Part shown: in pieces, positions 41,918-45,027 of the stretch | Position numbering within the stretch: position 1 is the stretch's first letter | Layout: each line of letters opens with the position of its first letter | Source of the DNA: Hyphomicrobiales bacterium | GTDB lineage: Bacteria > Pseudomonadota > Alphaproteobacteria > Rhizobiales > Beijerinckiaceae | Direction of reading: 5' to 3' | Assembly: GCA_026400535.1 (NCBI GenBank) | Contig: JAPLOU010000080.1 | Coordinates: 1-45,027, forward strand | Length of the DNA stretch: 45,027 nt | The notes under the pieces: model-generated | Seen by the model: only the letters and a program-made list of their open reading frames with translations | The model's database searches: none | What the model was told of the DNA's origin: nothing | Made by a program: the position numbers and the translations under genes

Positions 41918-43210
41918 ATGACGACGATCAATTCAGAAATTCCCGTGTTGTCGAGGGCAATGCGGGGGGAGGAGATGCTTCAGGCCGAGGAGGTGACGAC
42001 GATGCTGCGGCTGCATGAGCTTGGCTGGGGCTCCAAGCGCCTGGCGACGGAGTTTGGCTGCGCTCGGAATACGGTTCGGCGCTACATGCGCGAGGGCGGC
42101 GCGGTAGCGTTCCGCAAGCCGGCGCGCAAGACGGCATTCGACGGTCTCGAGGACTGGCTGCACGAGCGTTTTTTCCGCCACGGCGGCAACGCGGACGTCA
42201 TTCGTCAGGAGCTGGCGAGCGAGCACGGGGTCGTCATCGGGCTCCGCTCGGTCGAGCTGCGGGTTCAGAAATGGCGGCGTGAACTGAAGGCCAGCAAGCG
42301 GGCGACGATACGGTTCGAGACACCGCCGGGCAGACAGTTGCAGATCGACTTCGGCGTCACGAAGGTCTGGATCGCCGACGAGCGGGTCCGGATCCACGTG
42401 TTCGTGGCGACGCTTGGCTACTCGCGGCGGCTGCATATCCGTGTTTCGCTGCGGGAGCGGCAGGCGGACTGGTTCCAGGGAATGGAAGGCGCTTTCCTGC
42501 GCTTTGGCGGTATTCCGTCCGAAGTGTTGCTCGACAATGCGCGGGCGCTGGTCGAGCATCATGACGCCGGGACGCGGGAGGTGCGGTTCAATGCGCGGCT
42601 GCATGCATTTGCGCGATACTGGGGGTTCAACCCGCGCGCCTGTGCGCCGTACCGGGCGAGAACCAAGGGGAAGGATGAACGCGGGGTCGGCTACGTCAAG
42701 AAGAACGCGATCGCGGGGCGTCGGTTTACGAGCTGGGCGGCGTTCGAGGCGCATCTCGACCAGTGGACGCGCGAGATCGCCGACGTGCGCATCCACGGCA
42801 CCACGGGCGTGCCGCCGATCGAGCGCTTCGCCGAGGAGAAGGATGCGCTCCGTCCGTTGAGCGGACGGGCGCCATTCGGGCAGCTTCGCGATCTGGTACG
42901 CAAGGTCCAGGCGGATTGCGCGATCGACCTTGACACGAACAGCTACTCGGTGCCCTGGCGGCTTATCGGTGAAAGCGTCCAAGTGGTTGTCCAGGGTGGC
43001 CGCGTGATCGTGCGCCATGCGGGCGCGGTGGTGTCCGATCATCCGCTTTGTGCGGGACGCCGGCAGAGGATCGTCGATCGGGCTCATCTGGAGGGCGTGG
43101 TCGGTGCTTCAGGCCCGGTACGTTCCGAACCGAAGCTGACCGCGACGCCGCCACCGGCGCTGTTGCGTCCGCTTGCCGAATATGAAGCGGTGGCAGGAGG
43201 AGGCTGGTGA
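41918..43210 (+). CDS. istA: IstA transposase of IS21-family element
   Basis: A 430-residue DDE transposase. N-terminal helix-turn-helix (LHELGWGSKRLATEFGCARN, TVRRYMREGG, about 33-61); catalytic residues fit D144 (LQIDFG), D206 (LLDNAR) and E254 (KGKDERGVGYVK). GAGAGGGA precedes ATG 41918. The TGA stop shares its last base with the istB ATG (43210), the usual coupling. The frame is open upstream into the IS6 fragment, but similarity starts here. Confidence 0.9.
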   Translation: MTTINSEIPVLSRAMRGEEMLQAEEVTTMLRLHELGWGSKRLATEFGCARNTVRRYMREGGAVAFRKPARKTAFDGLEDWLHERFFRHGGNADVIRQELASEHGVVIGLRSVELRVQKWRRELKASKRATIRFETPPGRQLQIDFGVTKVWIADERVRIHVFVATLGYSRRLHIRVSLRERQADWFQGMEGAFLRFGGIPSEVLLDNARALVEHHDAGTREVRFNARLHAFARYWGFNPRACAPYRARTKGKDERGVGYVKKNAIAGRRFTSWAAFEAHLDQWTREIADVRIHGTTGVPPIERFAEEKDALRPLSGRAPFGQLRDLVRKVQADCAIDLDTNSYSVPWRLIGESVQVVVQGGRVIVRHAGAVVSDHPLCAGRRQRIVDRAHLEGVVGASGPVRSEPKLTATPPPALLRPLAEYEAVAGGGW

Positions 43211-43482
43211 TGGCGACGGTTGATCACGAAGCGCTGGTCGCGATGCTCGACCGGCTGAAGCTGACCGCGATCCGCGACCAGCTCGACACGCTCCTGGACG
43301 AGGCGGCGCGCTCGGACATGACGCTGCGCGAGTCGTTGGCGTTCCTGGCGTCACGGGAGATCGCACGGCGCGACGAGCGCCGGATCATGATGGCGAGCAA
43401 GCTCGCGCAGTTCCCGTTCGTGCGCGAGTTGGGCGGCTTCGACTTCGACGCGCAGCCGTCGCTCGATCCACGTCAGATGTAG
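43210..43482 (+). pseudogene. istB: IstB helper ATPase, N-terminal part
   Basis: The first 89 residues of IstB: LVAMLDRLKLTAIRDQLDTL, LRESLAFLASREIARRDERR, MMASKLAQFPFVRELGGFDF, DAQPSLDPRQ. The frame then meets TAG inside the IS481-type terminal repeat. The rest resumes at 44707. Confidence 0.9.
43471..43477. repeat. Left copy of the IS481-type target duplication
   Basis: CGTCAGA at 43471-43477 is repeated at 44707-44713 on the other side of the element. Removing one copy plus the element restores istB in frame (DPRQIREL). Confidence 0.85.
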
Positions 43483-44706
43483 AAGTATGAATTTGATCTG
43501 ACGGACAGCGGGAACTGTCCGAGTTGGATCACGATGCGATTTTGATTTCGCTCTCGTGTCCGATCTGTTTGTCGCGTGCGATGTTGGCTGCGTCAAGGAA
43601 GGTCTGCATTGGCGTCTTTCCAAAGCAGTATCGCCCCTGATGCGGTCGGGCCTGATTATAATCGGTCATCCACGCATCAAGGTCGGCCTGCAGCTCATCG
43701 ATCGAGGCGTAGACTTTCTTGCGGAACGCGATGCGGTAGAACTCGTCGAGCATGGTCTTGTGGAAACGCTCGACGATGCCATTGGTCTGTGGACTCTTTG
43801 CCTTGGTGCGGCTGTGATCGATGTTCTCGACCGCGAGATAGAGCTCGTATTCGTGCCGGTCGTGGGTTCCGCAGAACTCGGTCCCCCGGTCGGTCAGGAC
43901 CCGTTGCAGGACGACGCCATGCTCGTCGTAGAACGGCACGACGCGGTCGTTCACAAGGTCAGCCGCCGTGATCGGCGTCTTGCGGTCGTAGAGCTTTGCG
44001 AAGCCGATCTTGGCATAGGTGTCGATGAAGGTTTGCTGGTAGACCCGCCCCACGCCCTTGAGGGTTCCGACGTAGAGCGTGTCCTGAGCCCCGCAATAAC
44101 CCGGACATTCGGTCTCGAATTCGCCATGGGCCTCTTTGTCGGCTTTCGCCTTCTCCAGCGCCGCGAGTTGGCTCTCGGTGAGGATGAAGCGCTCCTGCGC
44201 CATCTTCGCCTCAAGGGCCTTGAGCCGAAGCTTCATCGTCGCCATGTCGTGCCGCAGCCAGATCGAGCGCACTCCGAAGGCTGAGACTGTGACACCCCGC
44301 TTGAGCAGTTCGTTCGACACCCTGGCCTGACCCCAGGCCGGCTGATCGATGGCCAGCGCCACAACAGCCTCTTCGACCTCTGGCGCCACACGGTTCTTCA
44401 GGATCGGCTTGCGCCGGGAAAGCTCGACAAGAGCGATCTCGCCACCTTTGTCGTACAGCTCCTTGAACCGGTAAAAACTGTCCCTGGAATAGCCCATCAT
44501 CTTGCAGGCCTGGCTGACATTGCCCAGTTGCTTGGCAAGCTCCAGCAGCCCTGCCTTCGCCCGTATGATCTTCTGATCTTTCGTCATCGGTGGTCTCCTT
44601 CTCGCCATGGCGGGGGCTGCGCAACCCGGACCAGCTCCGCCCCCGCCATGGCCGGCGTCGAGCACAAGGATAACACTATCCGTCAGATTAAGTCGAGACT
44701 TCTACA
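43478..44706 (-). mobile_element. IS481-type insertion sequence, complete (1229 bp)
   Basis: The ends are inverted: 43478-43508 and 44706-44676 agree at 25 of 31 positions, starting TGTAGAAGT and sharing ATCTGACGGA at positions 19-28. The element holds one intact transposase on the minus strand and is flanked by 7-bp direct repeats. It sits in istB between the N-terminal part and the Walker A region. Everything needed for movement is present by eye. Confidence 0.9.
43529..44587 (-). CDS. IS481-family DDE transposase
   Basis: A 352-residue transposase from ATG 44587, with AAGGAG at good spacing upstream. Helix-turn-helix: LGNVSQACKMMGYSRDSFYR (21-40); DDE residues fit D169 (AQDTLYVG), D233 (LTDRGTEF) and E273 (GIVERFHKT), the integrase (rve) core of IS481/IS3 relatives. 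SPQTNGIVERFH and YNQARPHQGRYCFGKTP are typical of the family. No frameshift is seen, so it does not need the IS3-type fusion of two frames. Confidence 0.92.
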   Translation of the reverse strand: MTKDQKIIRAKAGLLELAKQLGNVSQACKMMGYSRDSFYRFKELYDKGGEIALVELSRRKPILKNRVAPEVEEAVVALAIDQPAWGQARVSNELLKRGVTVSAFGVRSIWLRHDMATMKLRLKALEAKMAQERFILTESQLAALEKAKADKEAHGEFETECPGYCGAQDTLYVGTLKGVGRVYQQTFIDTYAKIGFAKLYDRKTPITAADLVNDRVVPFYDEHGVVLQRVLTDRGTEFCGTHDRHEYELYLAVENIDHSRTKAKSPQTNGIVERFHKTMLDEFYRIAFRKKVYASIDELQADLDAWMTDYNQARPHQGRYCFGKTPMQTFLDAANIARDKQIGHESEIKIAS

Positions 44707-44713
44707 CGTCAGA
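44707..44713. repeat. Right copy of the IS481-type target duplication
   Basis: CGTCAGA, identical to 43471-43477. If the element's tips are read one base shorter, the duplication would be 9 bp (ACGTCAGAT); both readings are consistent with the sequence. Confidence 0.85.
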
Positions 44714-45027
44714 TCCGCGAGTTGGCGACCTGCCGCTGGATCGCCCATGGCGACACGACCCTGTTCCTGGGGCCACCAGGCACCGGGAAAAGCCACCTCG
44801 CAGTGGCGCTGGGACGTGAGGCGATACGGCAGAACTTCTCGGTTCAGTTCGTCACTGCGGCGACGCTGGTGGCGATGCTGGCCAAGGCGCAGAGCGACGG
44901 CACGCTGGACAAGCAGCTGACCATCTTGTCGCGACCAAAATTGCTCATCATCGATGAACTGGGCTATCTGCCGTTCGAGACCCATGCCGCGCATCTGTTC
45001 TTCCAGCTGGTGTCTCGGCGTTACGAA
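44707..45027 (+). pseudogene. istB: IstB helper ATPase, middle part (runs off the window)
   Basis: In frame from 44707: RQIRELATCRWIAHGDTTLF, Walker A GPPGTGKSH, AVALGREAIRQNFSVQFVTA, Walker B LLIIDELGYLPF and AAHLFFQLVSRRYE at the edge. This is the AAA+ core of IstB, continuing the part at 43210-43477. Without a start codon of its own it is probably not expressed as a working protein. Confidence 0.9.

Larger units (their letters stand above)
41842..45027 (+). mobile_element. IS21-family element, interrupted, right end beyond the window
   Basis: The left tip is TGTCGCGCGAACTG at 41842, followed by repeated AACTGAAAAACTGCCCCC and GAACTGACCCCCC units of the IS21 kind. istA is complete, istB is split by an IS481-type element (43478-44706) and runs off the window edge. 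Because istB is broken, transposition by its own helper ATPase is unlikely. Confidence 0.8.

Noticed and set aside
41933..43087. Minus-strand open frame of 384 codons opposite istA
   Set aside because: Antisense shadow of a clear DDE transposase with no family signal of its own.
43556..44284. Plus-strand open frame of 242 codons opposite the IS481-type transposase
   Set aside because: Antisense of an intact transposase with all catalytic motifs; no ribosome-binding site.
1..45027. CRISPR arrays, tRNA and rRNA genes
   Set aside because: I saw no regularly spaced direct repeats and no cloverleaf or rRNA-like stretch. A tRNAscan-SE and CRISPR search would confirm.

Overview
The window is GC-rich DNA whose gene families point to an alphaproteobacterium (sphingomonad or rhizobial type): a radC-type RNA leader in front of ardC, an SphA-type outer-membrane protein, tandem DUF3604 genes with HupE/UreJ genes, and NitT/TauT-type transport linked to a molybdenum hydroxylase. 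No tRNA, rRNA, replication, conjugation or core housekeeping gene is seen. The many broken insertion sequences and orphan toxin-antitoxin genes suggest a plasmid or genomic island assembled by repeated insertion and deletion. The taxonomic call is an inference from gene content.

Layout. (1) 1-9097 is a scrap-yard. It holds ardC cut by an IS21-type element, a VapB-like fragment, an intact class II Fic protein, a lone HigA, an AAA_14/DUF4143 ATPase, a small RTX protein, Phd with a truncated PemK-like toxin, a DUF433/DUF5615 pair broken by an intact IS5-type element, and fragments of ISNCY-, IS5- and IS21-type elements. (2) 9098-14284 has an unknown membrane protein divergent from an SbcD-like/SbcC-like nuclease-ATPase pair. 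(3) 14285-15896 is decayed: an IS1380 fragment abuts a methyltransferase fragment, followed by a frameshifted vapC with its antitoxin and a response-regulator fragment. (4) 15897-27400 is a compact catabolic island. Nine minus-strand genes run from a LeuC/LeuD-type hydro-lyase through an isocitrate lyase/PEP mutase-family enzyme, a ThDP enzyme and an ABC importer to a molybdopterin hydroxylase, with a divergent LysR regulator. (5) 27401-33926 has IS6 and IS66 remnants, a PepSY protein with a GGDEF-EAL protein, an SphA-like protein with an arylsulfatase remnant, a ParD-like antitoxin and two unknown genes. (6) 33951-41549 is a seven-gene plus-strand operon of exported DUF3604 proteins, a putative lipoprotein, three HupE/UreJ-like membrane proteins and a parvulin-like protein. 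(7) 41551-45027 is a nest: an IS6 remnant is cut by an IS21 element whose istB is split by an IS481-type element with terminal repeats and a target duplication.

The two regions most likely to encode undescribed biology are the catabolic island, where uptake, hydroxylation, hydration, C-C cleavage and ThDP chemistry sit under one LysR regulator, and the DUF3604-HupE-parvulin operon, which looks like one cell-envelope system of unknown substrate. Several toxin-antitoxin and restriction-related genes are present only as single partners or fragments, so the island seems to have passed through many cycles of gain and loss.
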